From assembly GCA_964541525.1 (NCBI GenBank), contig CAZIQF010000016.1:1-39038 (forward strand): a stretch of 39,038 nt of DNA, given 5' to 3'. Under the pieces are notes generated by a model, which saw only the letters and a list, made by a program, of their open reading frames with translations, was not told the DNA's origin and searched no databases. The translations under genes were made by a program, and so were the position numbers. Below, one piece after another: positions 15,723 to 24,224 of this stretch. The first letter of the stretch is position 1, and every line of letters starts with the position of its first letter. This stretch comes from UBA1737 sp964541525. Its GTDB lineage: Bacteria > Bacillota_I > Bacilli_A > ML615J-28 > CAG-313.

Positions 15723-17942
15723 TTAATTTTTTTCATAAGAAAAGCTAAATCTGATCTTTTTATTAATTGGATTTTGAATTAATGTGATTGTTCCATAGTC
15801 AATTGTATTATACATTTTAACACCAATTAAATCTTGATAACGTCTAACCACATTATATGCAGGAAATCCAAATTGATTTGAATATCCGTTCATTGCAATC
15901 GCATATTTAAACTGATAGCTTTTTAAAAGTTCCATACTAGATGAAGTATTTGAGCCATGATGAGCCACCTTCAAAAGATCAAAATGCAGATGAGGATATT
16001 TCCTAACTAAATCTAATTCTGCTTGTTGTTCAATATCACCTGTAAATAAAATGCTGATATTAAATAACTTAGCCATAATTACTAAACTATTATTATTTAT
16101 ATTATGATAATCTTTGATTGGAAATAAAACATTAAACACTAACCGATTAAACTTAATTACATCTCCGGCTTTAACTAAATGCATTTTAATTTTCTGTAAA
16201 TGTGAAACATATTCAATGCTCGTTTGATCATAAACACCAACATAAACATTGTTAATTTTAAATTCATCAATTAAACTAGCTAATCCCCCGATGTGATCAC
16301 TATCGCCATGGGAAATAATGACTCCATCAATTGTTCTAATCCCTTTGCGTTTTAAAAACACAACTAATTCTTCAGCATTACAATCACCAGTATCAATTAA
16401 AATATTAGTTTGTTGATGATTAGTACTAATCAAAGTTGCATCACCTGTTGGTAAAGATAGAAAATGAATCTCATTCGTTATTTGCAAGTATGGCTGAATC
16501 AGCCAAACAACAATTACAAGCAAAAATAATGCTACTAATCTAAGCTTAATTTTGGTGGTTAAGCTCCATATAAGTAATAAAAATACTAGATAATAAATGA
16601 AAATTATAATAAATGAAGGTTTAGGAAATGTAATCGTCAATAATTCTAATTTGGAACAAAAACTAGTCAAAAATCTAAAGAAAGCATAGAGATATTGATA
16701 AATATTTTTAAGTGGTGGAATGATAATCGTGAGAAAGGAAAATGGTAAAATGAGATAAGTAATAAGTGGAATGAAGAATAGATTATAAATAATACTTAAA
16801 AAATTAATTTCATTACTAATATTAACAATAATTGGTAAACTAATTAACGTACTAGTTGTACTAATCATTAGATTATTATAAATAAAGCTTTTAAAGCCTC
16901 TACCTTGTTTTAATTTTTTTTGAATTAATAAAATGCCAAAAACGATAAGATAACTTAAAATAAAACTGTATGAAAACAAATAATAAGGATTAATTAATAA
17001 AACAATTACTACATTTAAAAAAAAGCGATCAAAGATAGTTATTGGTCTTAATTGCTTTTTTAAAAAAGATTGGAAAATAAAACTTATTAAGACCCGTAGA
17101 ATTGACACCATAAAACTAGTCAGCAGATAATAAAATAACAATACTAAAAAGATCAAGCTATTTTGAAATCTTTTTTTTAATCTTAGCTTATCCAAAATAA
17201 CAAATAACGTTTTGCTGATAACTTCAATGTGTAAACCAGAAATCACAAATAAATGGCTAATGCCAATTTGATTGATTTGTTTTTGTAAATCATCATCTAG
17301 TTGATCTTTATTACCAATTAATAAAGCTGCTAACATGCCACTATAACTTGAGTCATAATTTTGATAAATATACATACTAACGCTTTCATGTAAAGAATTT
17401 AGTGAAAACTGGTGGGATAATATTTTTACACTCTTTAGTGTTATTTTACCAAAGATATTTTGATATTTTAAATATTGTTGATAATCAAAACCATTTGGCG
17501 TATTACTTCTAGACACTTTACTAATAATTCCATTAACTTGTAATCGGTCACCACTGTGATAAACTCGCTCTTCGGAAATAAAATAATACTTGCCATTCCT
17601 AATTTTAAGATAAACTTTTTGATAATCTTGATAATTTTCAACTTGATATACTTTAGCGATAGCTTTAATCTCACCTTCAACTAGCTGATTAAAATTAAAG
17701 TTTCGAACCACGATTCTAATTGAAGTAATGATTAGAATGATGATCAATAGATAAAATAAGGCTTTATTCTTAATCACTAAAATTAACAACAATAAATTAA
17801 TGACTAATAGATAATATTGATTTGTAACTAGACTATAAATTAAGCTAATTATAAATATCACAACTAAATAACATTGTCGATAATAATTTCTAAATGCAAA
17901 TATATGCTTTAAGTTGATTAAATATTTCTTCACCAATACCAC
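15723..17942 (-). CDS. comEC: competence protein ComEC/Rec2, DNA-uptake channel
   Basis: Inner-membrane channel for the single strand of transforming DNA. Full-length at about 739 residues: N-terminal helices and a soluble DUF4131/OB-type region (60-170), the Competence core with many membrane helices beginning at LLIGNKDQLDDDLQKQINQIGISHLFVISGLH (catalogue motif GISHL..SGLH), and a C-terminal metallo-beta-lactamase domain with IDTGDCNAEELV, SHGDSDHIGG and KVAHHGSNTSS. The start is uncertain: in-frame GTG at 17942, TTG at 17936 and GTG at 17933 all lie inside comEA without a good ribosome site, so it is probably translated by coupling. comEB is absent between comEA and comEC. The intact metal motifs suggest a functional nuclease-like domain. 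Confidence 0.93.
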   Translation of the reverse strand: MVLVKKYLINLKHIFAFRNYYRQCYLVVIFIISLIYSLVTNQYYLLVINLLLLILVIKNKALFYLLIIILIITSIRIVVRNFNFNQLVEGEIKAIAKVYQVENYQDYQKVYLKIRNGKYYFISEERVYHSGDRLQVNGIISKVSRSNTPNGFDYQQYLKYQNIFGKITLKSVKILSHQFSLNSLHESVSMYIYQNYDSSYSGMLAALLIGNKDQLDDDLQKQINQIGISHLFVISGLHIEVISKTLFVILDKLRLKKRFQNSLIFLVLLFYYLLTSFMVSILRVLISFIFQSFLKKQLRPITIFDRFFLNVVIVLLINPYYLFSYSFILSYLIVFGILLIQKKLKQGRGFKSFIYNNLMISTTSTLISLPIIVNISNEINFLSIIYNLFFIPLITYLILPFSFLTIIIPPLKNIYQYLYAFFRFLTSFCSKLELLTITFPKPSFIIIFIYYLVFLLLIWSLTTKIKLRLVALFLLVIVVWLIQPYLQITNEIHFLSLPTGDATLISTNHQQTNILIDTGDCNAEELVVFLKRKGIRTIDGVIISHGDSDHIGGLASLIDEFKINNVYVGVYDQTSIEYVSHLQKIKMHLVKAGDVIKFNRLVFNVLFPIKDYHNINNNSLVIMAKLFNISILFTGDIEQQAELDLVRKYPHLHFDLLKVAHHGSNTSSSMELLKSYQFKYAIAMNGYSNQFGFPAYNVVRRYQDLIGVKMYNTIDYGTITLIQNPINKKIRFSFSYEKN

Positions 17943-18405
17943 TTACTTTTTTTAAATCATCAATTGTTATAAAATTACCATTTTTAGTTCGATATTCAAT
18001 AATGTTTTTAGCTTTGGCAGAACCAATTCCTGGTAGTGTACATAGTTGTGATAATGTTGCAGTATTAATATTAACTAAATCACTACGATTTTGACTATCT
18101 GATAAATTATTTTTTGGCGGGATCGTTATCATTTGATTTTGTTCTAAAATCGTAGCCAAGTTAATATTATCTGTATTTGCATTATCAGTGAATCCACCAG
18201 CTATTAGTACAAGTTCATAAATAGTTATTCCTGAATCTACTTGATATAGATTAGGAAACACAACTTCACCCTTTAAATCAATTAATAATTTTTGAGTTTG
18301 ATTAGTATTTATTAATTGATTGTCATTTTGTGTAAAATATATCTCCTCTTTTGAACATGAACTTAAACTAATAATTATCAATAATAATAACATTATTTTT
18401 TTCAT
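17890..18405 (-). CDS. comEA: competence protein ComEA, DNA receptor, here with a lipobox
   Basis: Binds incoming double-stranded DNA and delivers it to ComEC. After the N-terminus comes an SLBB-type domain (VVFPNLYQVDSGITIYELVLIAGGF) and a C-terminal helix-hairpin-helix pair (VNINTATLSQLCTLPGIG, then DLKKVSGIGEEI) that binds DNA. The ATG at 18405 (171 residues) is preferred over an upstream GTG at 18426 because it starts MKKIMLLLLIII and follows GGAGG. The signal ends LSSC with Cys17, a good lipobox, so the protein looks like a lipoprotein, whereas Bacillus ComEA is a bitopic membrane protein. It overlaps comEC, and the 46-bp element lies directly upstream. Confidence 0.92.
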   Translation of the reverse strand: MKKIMLLLLIIISLSSCSKEEIYFTQNDNQLINTNQTQKLLIDLKGEVVFPNLYQVDSGITIYELVLIAGGFTDNANTDNINLATILEQNQMITIPPKNNLSDSQNRSDLVNINTATLSQLCTLPGIGSAKAKNIIEYRTKNGNFITIDDLKKVSGIGEEIFNQLKAYICI

Positions 18406-18422
18406 TTTGTCATTCTTCCTCC

Positions 18423-18468
18423 TCACCTATATAATTAACAAAAATTTTAAAATTGCTTTTGTGAAAAA
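18423..18468 (-). promoter_or_regulatory. 46-bp conserved element, copy B (upstream of comEA-comEC)
   Basis: Partner of 12781-12826 with 39/46 identical bases and no gap. Read leftwards: TTTTTCACAAA, variable centre, AATTTTTGTTAATTATATA, GTGA; the last bases touch the comEA ribosome site. No sigma-A promoter with proper spacing is visible here, so the element itself probably holds the promoter of comEA-comEC. Confidence 0.6.
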
Positions 18469-18469
18469 T

Positions 18470-18511
18470 AAAAAGAATAGACTCTTTTACTTAAGATTTT
18501 CTATTCTTTTT
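18470..18511 (-). terminator. terminator after the 64-residue gene
   Basis: AAAAAGAATAG (18470-18480) pairs with CTATTCTTTTT (18501-18511) around a 20-base loop; read leftwards it ends in CTTTTTATTTTT. It separates the small gene from comEA. Confidence 0.7.
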
Positions 18512-18529
18512 TAAGTAATTTTGCACAAA

Positions 18530-18724
18530 TTAATTATTTTGCCCGGCTGTATCATTACAAGCACAATTATTTTGTTGACAACTTTTCATTTCTTGTAGCA
18601 TCTGATCAGCTTTCGCTGCAATGTTTTTCATCATTCCATCTATCTTTTGTTTATTTTCATAAACTAACCAAATTCCTAGTACGCTTATACCTCCAGCGAT
18701 ATATGCTCCTAAAAATGATTTCAT
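18530..18724 (-). CDS. small single-pass membrane protein with Cys-rich tail
   Basis: Unrecognised protein of 64 residues. One membrane segment at the N-terminus (residues about 3-21, with GAYIAGGISVLGIWLVY), an amphipathic helix, and a C-terminus with three cysteines (SCQQNNCACND). The layout recalls small YtxH-like membrane proteins but I see no real match. GAGGTG stands 6 bases before the ATG at 18724, so that start is taken rather than the two upstream in-frame codons. It lies immediately upstream of comEA on the same strand but is cut off from it by a terminator. Confidence 0.7.
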   Translation of the reverse strand: MKSFLGAYIAGGISVLGIWLVYENKQKIDGMMKNIAAKADQMLQEMKSCQQNNCACNDTAGQNN

Positions 18725-18837
18725 GTACATCACCTCACATTTTAAAAATTAATTTTGCAATATTATTATGCTTAATTTTAATTAAATTATAGTTGACAAA
18801 TTTTATAAAAATTAAAAAATCGATATTAACAATATAA

Positions 18838-18877
18838 AAGACTTGTTCATTGATTTTTGAACAAGTCTTATTTTTTT
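18838..18877. terminator. terminator after the phosphodiester glycosidase gene
   Basis: A 12-bp perfect stem, AAGACTTGTTCA (18838-18849) with its complement (18858-18869). Rightwards it runs into ATTTTTTT, leftwards into TTTTA; it lies just past the stop codon of the leftward gene. Confidence 0.8.
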
Positions 18878-18880
18878 ATT

Positions 18881-21178
18881 TTATTTTCTCTTTCTGAATA
18901 CTAATCCAAGTGATGATGTTACTGCGATACTTGCAATAATTAATTCAGCACATTTACTACCACATTTTTTCTTTTCAGGAGTAGGATCTGGTTCTTCTAC
19001 TTCGATGATATATTTTAATACTTCTGATTCGACTTTTTGAACATTACCTGCTTCATCTTCATATTCTAATACTAGTTTAAATTCATAACTATTATTTTCA
19101 AAGTCTAGATTTTGGATTGTGGCAGTACCAGTTTTGGATGTGATTTCAAATTTTTCGGTTCCATATTCGATATAAGCTTTTGTTACTTTACTATCAGGAT
19201 CGGCATATTTATATTTAATACCAATTAATGTCTTAGTTTTAATTGATTCTTCATAAAGTTCAATCGCTGGAACCGTATAACTTGCAGTACGATATTTTAC
19301 TTTTTCTGTTGTGAAGGAATACTTTGTATTTGTTTTGTCATCTAAAAGTTGATATTCAAAATATACATCATATTCATTATCTTTTTGTAATTCACCACAA
19401 ACAATACTATCTTTATCACCAAATGCATATGTCTTATTACCAATATGGACAATGACATCTAAAGCTTTGCTTGCTGGATTTTTTTCAAAAGTAAATGCGG
19501 TATCTGTTATATTCGTTAGTTCAACTTTAACATCCTTATCCGTAAAGTCTTTTGTCAATAACTTACTTGTTTTAACACTAGATACTAATTTATTAATTTT
19601 TTCTGTCTTATTAAGCTTATACGATAATTCAACTTGGTATTCAGTATTTTCACATAAACCAGTGAATTCAACTCCACCTTTTTGATATGGTTTTGTTACA
19701 CCATTAACTGTAATCTTAATATCTGATAATTCACTAAAGTATTCTTCATTAGTAATTAATAAATCAAAACTTGCTGAAAAGTAATCAATTGTATTAACAC
19801 TTAATTTACAACCTGGATCACGCATTACAAGTAATACTGCATTACCATCTGCACGTTCTTCACCAGTTGGATTAGCTTGGGTTCTACCATCTTCATGATA
19901 GTTAATTGTTTGGAAACGGCCTAATTCATCACGAATAAAGATACAGCTTGATCCACCACCATCAAATAAGAATCCTTCAACACAACCTAATGATTTTAGG
20001 ATTTCACCACATTCTTCATAAGATGCACCAAAAACACCACTCTTTTCGACAACCATCATAATTGGTGTTCCATCTGCTTTAAAGCCCATAATCGTTCTAT
20101 TTTTTACACAATTAACATAGCCAGTATTAACATCAGTTACACCAGTATAATCAACTACTTCACCATTTTTTAAGATTTGATTATAAGCACCAGTAATATT
20201 AGTTACATCAGCCCATTTACCGGTTGTTTTATATTGGCAGCGAACTTCATCACCAATTTGTAATTGTTCAAGTGAATTATCTTTACATACTAAATATGCA
20301 GTATGATCAGAATCATTCATTTGATAAGTAGTTTGATTAGTATTAATTGCAGTTATTACACCTTTAACAAATACTTTATGACTTCCTGATGAACTACTAT
20401 TACGATCATATCTTTGAACTTTAGCATCGATCGTATAAACTGTATATTCGGATAAATCATATGGTAAATCTACACCATTAATTTCAAGGTTTACATGTGG
20501 TGATTTATTGATTTGTGCATCAAAACGAGTCAATAAACTAACACCACTTGCTGAAGGTGTTGCATCAATGCTTAAAATTTCAGCAACATCTTGATATGTA
20601 TCATCTGCACCTAATACTTGGACATATTCATAAGCCGATTTTTCAACAATACCAGAAACATAACTTCCATCATCTTTAAATCCTAAAGCTTGATGCCCTT
20701 GATTATTATAATCATATGGTTTATAGAAATCACCTTCTTGCATTGATGTACCTAGTACTTCATCATTATCACTAATATGGAAGAAGTCACCATTAACACC
20801 ACCAACTACAATCCAACCTGGATTTTCTCTTTCATAGACTGCTGCAAGTTCAGTTGGTTTTTTACCATTCCATACAAGTGGTGTACCAGATGTATAGTTA
20901 ACAACTCTTAAGTCAGATTCCTTAATACTCATTGTTGGTTCAATCCAACTTGTTCGATGATCACTTAATTTTTTTGAATCAATAATTCGATCATTATATG
21001 TTTTAAGTGTAGTTGTGTTAATTGTTGCTACACCATGAACATCACTTGTTTCAATTTCAGTATAACTTTTAATTGTTTCTGAATTGAATAAATCTTGGGC
21101 TCTAACTTTAGAAACTAATCCTAAACTCAAAACCGCACATAACATTAAAGCTAAACTTAATTTAATAATTCTTTGCAT
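18881..21178 (-). CDS. secreted phosphodiester glycosidase (NAGPA-like) domain protein
   Basis: An exported 765-residue protein. Residues 1-27 form a signal peptide ending VRAQD. Residues about 80-455 contain a phosphodiester glycosidase/NAGPA domain: VVGGVNGDFFHI, NRTIMGFKADGTPIMMVV, LKSLGCVEGFLFDGGGSS and GEERADGNAVLLV, the hallmark of enzymes that hydrolyse alpha-GlcNAc-phosphodiesters (lysosomal uncovering enzyme, bacterial exopolysaccharide proteins). A segment at about 220-310 with an OB-like look interrupts it. Residues about 460-735 hold three beta-rich, fibronectin-like repeats. The C-terminus is PTPEKKKCGSKC, a hydrophobic stretch and RKRK, a sorting-type tail. It has its own promoter and terminator. 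The substrate, probably a cell-surface glycopolymer, is not known. Confidence 0.85.
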   Translation of the reverse strand: MQRIIKLSLALMLCAVLSLGLVSKVRAQDLFNSETIKSYTEIETSDVHGVATINTTTLKTYNDRIIDSKKLSDHRTSWIEPTMSIKESDLRVVNYTSGTPLVWNGKKPTELAAVYERENPGWIVVGGVNGDFFHISDNDEVLGTSMQEGDFYKPYDYNNQGHQALGFKDDGSYVSGIVEKSAYEYVQVLGADDTYQDVAEILSIDATPSASGVSLLTRFDAQINKSPHVNLEINGVDLPYDLSEYTVYTIDAKVQRYDRNSSSSGSHKVFVKGVITAINTNQTTYQMNDSDHTAYLVCKDNSLEQLQIGDEVRCQYKTTGKWADVTNITGAYNQILKNGEVVDYTGVTDVNTGYVNCVKNRTIMGFKADGTPIMMVVEKSGVFGASYEECGEILKSLGCVEGFLFDGGGSSCIFIRDELGRFQTINYHEDGRTQANPTGEERADGNAVLLVMRDPGCKLSVNTIDYFSASFDLLITNEEYFSELSDIKITVNGVTKPYQKGGVEFTGLCENTEYQVELSYKLNKTEKINKLVSSVKTSKLLTKDFTDKDVKVELTNITDTAFTFEKNPASKALDVIVHIGNKTYAFGDKDSIVCGELQKDNEYDVYFEYQLLDDKTNTKYSFTTEKVKYRTASYTVPAIELYEESIKTKTLIGIKYKYADPDSKVTKAYIEYGTEKFEITSKTGTATIQNLDFENNSYEFKLVLEYEDEAGNVQKVESEVLKYIIEVEEPDPTPEKKKCGSKCAELIIASIAVTSSLGLVFRKRK

Positions 21179-21211
21179 TGTTTGTCTCCCTTACTTTTCA
21201 TTCAGTTTTAT

Positions 21212-21240
21212 TTTATCACAATTTATCCTGATTAACAAAT
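21212..21240 (-). promoter_or_regulatory. sigma-A promoter of the phosphodiester glycosidase gene
   Basis: TTGTTA (21240-21235), 17 bases, TAAAAT (21217-21212); GGGAGA lies 7 bases before the ATG. Confidence 0.7.
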
Positions 21241-21261
21241 TAAATTATAATTTTTTTTATA

Positions 21262-21296
21262 ACAAAAAGATTAACACTAAAATCTAGTATTAATCT
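21262..21296 (-). terminator. terminator of the ABC-F gene
   Basis: Read leftwards: AGATTAATAC, 8-base loop, GTGTTAATCT (with one G-U pair), then TTTTGTT. Confidence 0.75.
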
Positions 21297-21302
21297 CGTT
21301 TT

Positions 21303-22883
21303 TTATTCCAAGAATTTCTCAATAAATTCTTCATAAGTCATTGATCGATCGATGATTTCACCATCTTTAAACGCAATGATTCTGTTTGCAACAGTTTGAA
21401 TAATTTCATGGTCATGTGATGTAAATAGCAAATTTCCTTTATATCTAATCATTCCATTATTTAATGATGTGATTGTCTCTAAGTCTAAATGATTACTTGG
21501 ATCATCTAATAGAATAACATTAGCACCACTCAACATGATTTTCGCAAGCATCAACCTAACCTTTTCTCCTCCTGATAAGACTGTTATATCTTTAAATGCA
21601 TCATCACCAGAAAATAACATTCGGCCTAACCATCCACGAACAAAGGTGTCTGTTTGCTCATCGCCAGAATATTGTCTAATCCAATCACACATATTCATAT
21701 CTTTTTGATTAAAGTAAGAAGCATTATCAGTTGGCATATAATCACTTGTAATGGTTACTCCCCATTTAATGGTTCCCGAATCAGCTGCTTCTAGTCCCAT
21801 CAAAATATTAAATAACATTGTGGTAATGAGACTATTATCGGCTAAAAAGGCAATTTTATCCCTTTTATTAACTGTAAATGATAGATTTTCAAAATATGGT
21901 TTTTTTGTTAAGTTTTCTACAATTAAAATATCATTTCCACATTCACGATTAATTTTGAAATCAATATAAGGATATCTTCTCGTTGATGGTTCTATTTCTT
22001 CAATATTTAGTTTTTCTAATAGTTTTTTTCTCGATGTTGCTTGTTTTGATTTTGATAGATTAGCTTGGAATCTTTGGATAAATTCCATTAATTCTTTTTT
22101 TCTTGCTTCGGCCTTTTTATTTTGATCTTTTAATTGTTGTAACGCAAGTTGACTTGATTGATACCAGAAATCATAGTTACCACCATATAGTTTAATTTTC
22201 ATAAAATCAACATCACAAATATAATTACATACATTATTTAAAAAGTGACGATCGTGTGATACCACAATTACAAGATTTTCAAACTCGTTTAAGAAATCCT
22301 CTAGCCATTCACAAGCTTTAAGATCTAGATTATTGGTTGGTTCATCTAAAATTAGAATATCGGGATTGCCAAATAGTGCTTGAATCAGTAGGACTTTTAC
22401 TTTTAATTTACTATCAAGGTTTTTCATCAATTCATAATGATACTCTTCACTAATTCCTAAACTATTAAGTAGCGTTGCTGCATCACTTTCAGCATTCCAA
22501 CCATCTAAATCTGCAAATTCCATTTCTAAGTCACATAGTCTTAAGTTTTCCGTTTCGGTTAAATCACTTTTTGCATATAATGCTTCTTTTTCTTTCATAA
22601 TTTCATAAAGTCGATGATGTCCTTTTAAGACTGTTTCTAGTACCGATAATTCATCATACGCATTTTGATTTTGTTTTAAAACTGACATTCTTAAGTTTTT
22701 TTCGATAATGACTTCACCAAATGATGGTTCTAATTCTTTTGATAATAATTTTAAAAAAGTACTTTTACCTGCACCATTAGCACCAATAATTCCATAGCAG
22801 TTGCCTTTAGTAAATTTTAGATTAACATCTTTAAATAAATATTTGCCGTCAAATTGCATTGCAAGACTTGATACTTGAATCAT
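21303..22883 (-). CDS. ABC-F family ATPase (YkpA/YbiT-like)
   Basis: A soluble two-domain ABC protein without membrane helices, 526 residues; ABC-F proteins act on the ribosome E-site in translation or antibiotic protection. NBD1: Walker A GANGAGKST (about 35-43), Walker B DILILDEPTNNLDL, H-loop VSHDRHFL. The inter-domain linker LALQQLKDQNKKAEARKKEL and KSKQATSRKKLL are typical of this subgroup. NBD2: LSGGEKVRLMLAKIM, LLDDPSNHLDL, TSHDHEI. Two departures: the NBD1 signature, normally LSGGQK(V/T)KV, reads LDSKLKVKV; and the NBD2 Walker A is FLADNSLITT without GK. Loss of a canonical NBD2 P-loop occurs in relatives as far as I recall; the NBD1 signature change is less expected. Monocistronic, with a GGGAG ribosome site. 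Confidence 0.92.
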   Translation of the reverse strand: MIQVSSLAMQFDGKYLFKDVNLKFTKGNCYGIIGANGAGKSTFLKLLSKELEPSFGEVIIEKNLRMSVLKQNQNAYDELSVLETVLKGHHRLYEIMKEKEALYAKSDLTETENLRLCDLEMEFADLDGWNAESDAATLLNSLGISEEYHYELMKNLDSKLKVKVLLIQALFGNPDILILDEPTNNLDLKACEWLEDFLNEFENLVIVVSHDRHFLNNVCNYICDVDFMKIKLYGGNYDFWYQSSQLALQQLKDQNKKAEARKKELMEFIQRFQANLSKSKQATSRKKLLEKLNIEEIEPSTRRYPYIDFKINRECGNDILIVENLTKKPYFENLSFTVNKRDKIAFLADNSLITTMLFNILMGLEAADSGTIKWGVTITSDYMPTDNASYFNQKDMNMCDWIRQYSGDEQTDTFVRGWLGRMLFSGDDAFKDITVLSGGEKVRLMLAKIMLSGANVILLDDPSNHLDLETITSLNNGMIRYKGNLLFTSHDHEIIQTVANRIIAFKDGEIIDRSMTYEEFIEKFLE

Positions 22884-22913
22884 TTTTTGTTCTCCCTTTT
22901 TATAACCTTTGTT

Positions 22914-22942
22914 ATTATATCAAATTATTGATTAAAAAGATA
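22914..22942 (-). promoter_or_regulatory. probable promoter of the ABC-F gene
   Basis: TATAAT at 22919-22914 read leftwards, 31 bases before the ATG; the -35 (TATCTT) is poor. Confidence 0.5.
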
Positions 22943-22952
22943 CTTATCTACT

Positions 22953-22981
22953 TAAAAAAGATTGAATGTAATCATTCAACC
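22953..22981 (-). terminator. terminator of the walJ-to-aminotransferase operon
   Basis: Read leftwards GGTTGAATG, loop ATTA, CATTCAATC, then TTTTTTAAG; one G-U pair in the stem. It directly follows the last gene of the seven-gene operon. Confidence 0.85.
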
Positions 22982-22987
22982 TTTAAA

Positions 22988-24220
22988 TTAACTTTTAATA
23001 ATTTGGTTAAGAATCGCAACTAATCGATCGATTTCAGCGTGATTTAAACTACATACTGCTATTCTAATTAAATTATCATTGATTGGAATAACATATACTT
23101 TATTTGCTTTTAATTCTTCACAGACGGCTAAAGCGTTATTAACTTTTAAACAAACAAAGAAACCATTATGATACGGAAGATATTCAAATTGATATTGGTT
23201 TAATTGATTAATAAAGTATGTTGTTCTAACCTTTAATTTTTTACTATTTTCATTAATTTGCTTAGTTAAAATATCCAGTTTTTTACTTGTTAATAAATAC
23301 GAAATCGATGTTATTGCTGCTCCATTCGGACATGAATATGTTCCACGAATTTGTGATTCTAAACAAGTAATAAATGTTTTCGCAAAGCTTTGATCTTTAG
23401 TAATGCCAAATAAGGCTCCAATTCTTAAACCATAGATTCCAAACATTTTCGAACAGCTAGCTGCAAACACACTTTCAAAACTTCGATTTTTTTTCGTAAT
23501 ATATCTAAATAAACGATGCATTTGATTGGGATTATCATCATAGTCTAAATAGGCAATATCAAAAAGAACCGTTAAATTAATCTTTTCACCTAACTCGTTT
23601 AATCTCTCCATCAGTTTTTCATACTCTTCATCACTTAGCGAGTAACCAGTTGGATTTTGACATGGATCATTAATTACTACTAATATTTGTGATTGAATTT
23701 TGGATAATTCTATAATTTTTTGGCATAAACCATCAATATTAAACTGATTGTTTGAATTAAATAATTGATAAGTGTCATAATCTAATGCTGCTTTTTTCGC
23801 AATCAGTTGATAATTACTCCACATAATACTAGGAAGTAAAACCTTATTTCCAGCTTCTAAGAATAAATTAAAAGCTAAAGTTAAGGCCCCTGTTCCACCA
23901 ATGGTTGCAGTAAAAGGTATTTCATATTGACTAACTAGTTCGTTATAGTGATCTTTAAAAAACCATTTCAACAAACCTTCTTTAAATAACTGATTGCCTC
24001 TGATTTCTGGATATCCTAAATGATTAGTTAAATCACTTTTTAAAGTATCAACAATCGCTTGGACCTGATTAATCGTTTTATCATCATTAAGATAGGTACC
24101 AATTGTGGCGTTGATAACTTCTGGATCACTTTGTTTAGCAGCTTTAGCCATCGCACCAATTTTTAAAATATCATTTTTTAAATTACTATTAATGCTTCGA
24201 TTTGATAGTCGTTGTTTCAT
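22988..24220 (-). CDS. class I aminotransferase
   Basis: A 410-residue PLP-dependent fold-type I aminotransferase. Visible: INATIGTYLNDD near the N-terminus, TIGGTGALTLAFN, NDPCQNPTGYSLS with the cofactor Asn, FDIAYLDYDD with the PLP-binding Asp and Tyr, and SCSKMFGIYGLRIG with the Schiff-base Lys. It looks like the aromatic/aspartate (TyrB/AspC-like, tetrameric gut-bacterial) branch, but the substrate cannot be set. AAGGAG lies 7 bases before the ATG at 24220; the frame extends to 24241 inside recD2, which I consider too long. It closes an operon of RNA- and DNA-maintenance genes in which an aminotransferase is an odd partner. Confidence 0.88.
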   Translation of the reverse strand: MKQRLSNRSINSNLKNDILKIGAMAKAAKQSDPEVINATIGTYLNDDKTINQVQAIVDTLKSDLTNHLGYPEIRGNQLFKEGLLKWFFKDHYNELVSQYEIPFTATIGGTGALTLAFNLFLEAGNKVLLPSIMWSNYQLIAKKAALDYDTYQLFNSNNQFNIDGLCQKIIELSKIQSQILVVINDPCQNPTGYSLSDEEYEKLMERLNELGEKINLTVLFDIAYLDYDDNPNQMHRLFRYITKKNRSFESVFAASCSKMFGIYGLRIGALFGITKDQSFAKTFITCLESQIRGTYSCPNGAAITSISYLLTSKKLDILTKQINENSKKLKVRTTYFINQLNQYQFEYLPYHNGFFVCLKVNNALAVCEELKANKVYVIPINDNLIRIAVCSLNHAEIDRLVAILNQIIKS

Positions 24221-24224
24221 ATTG

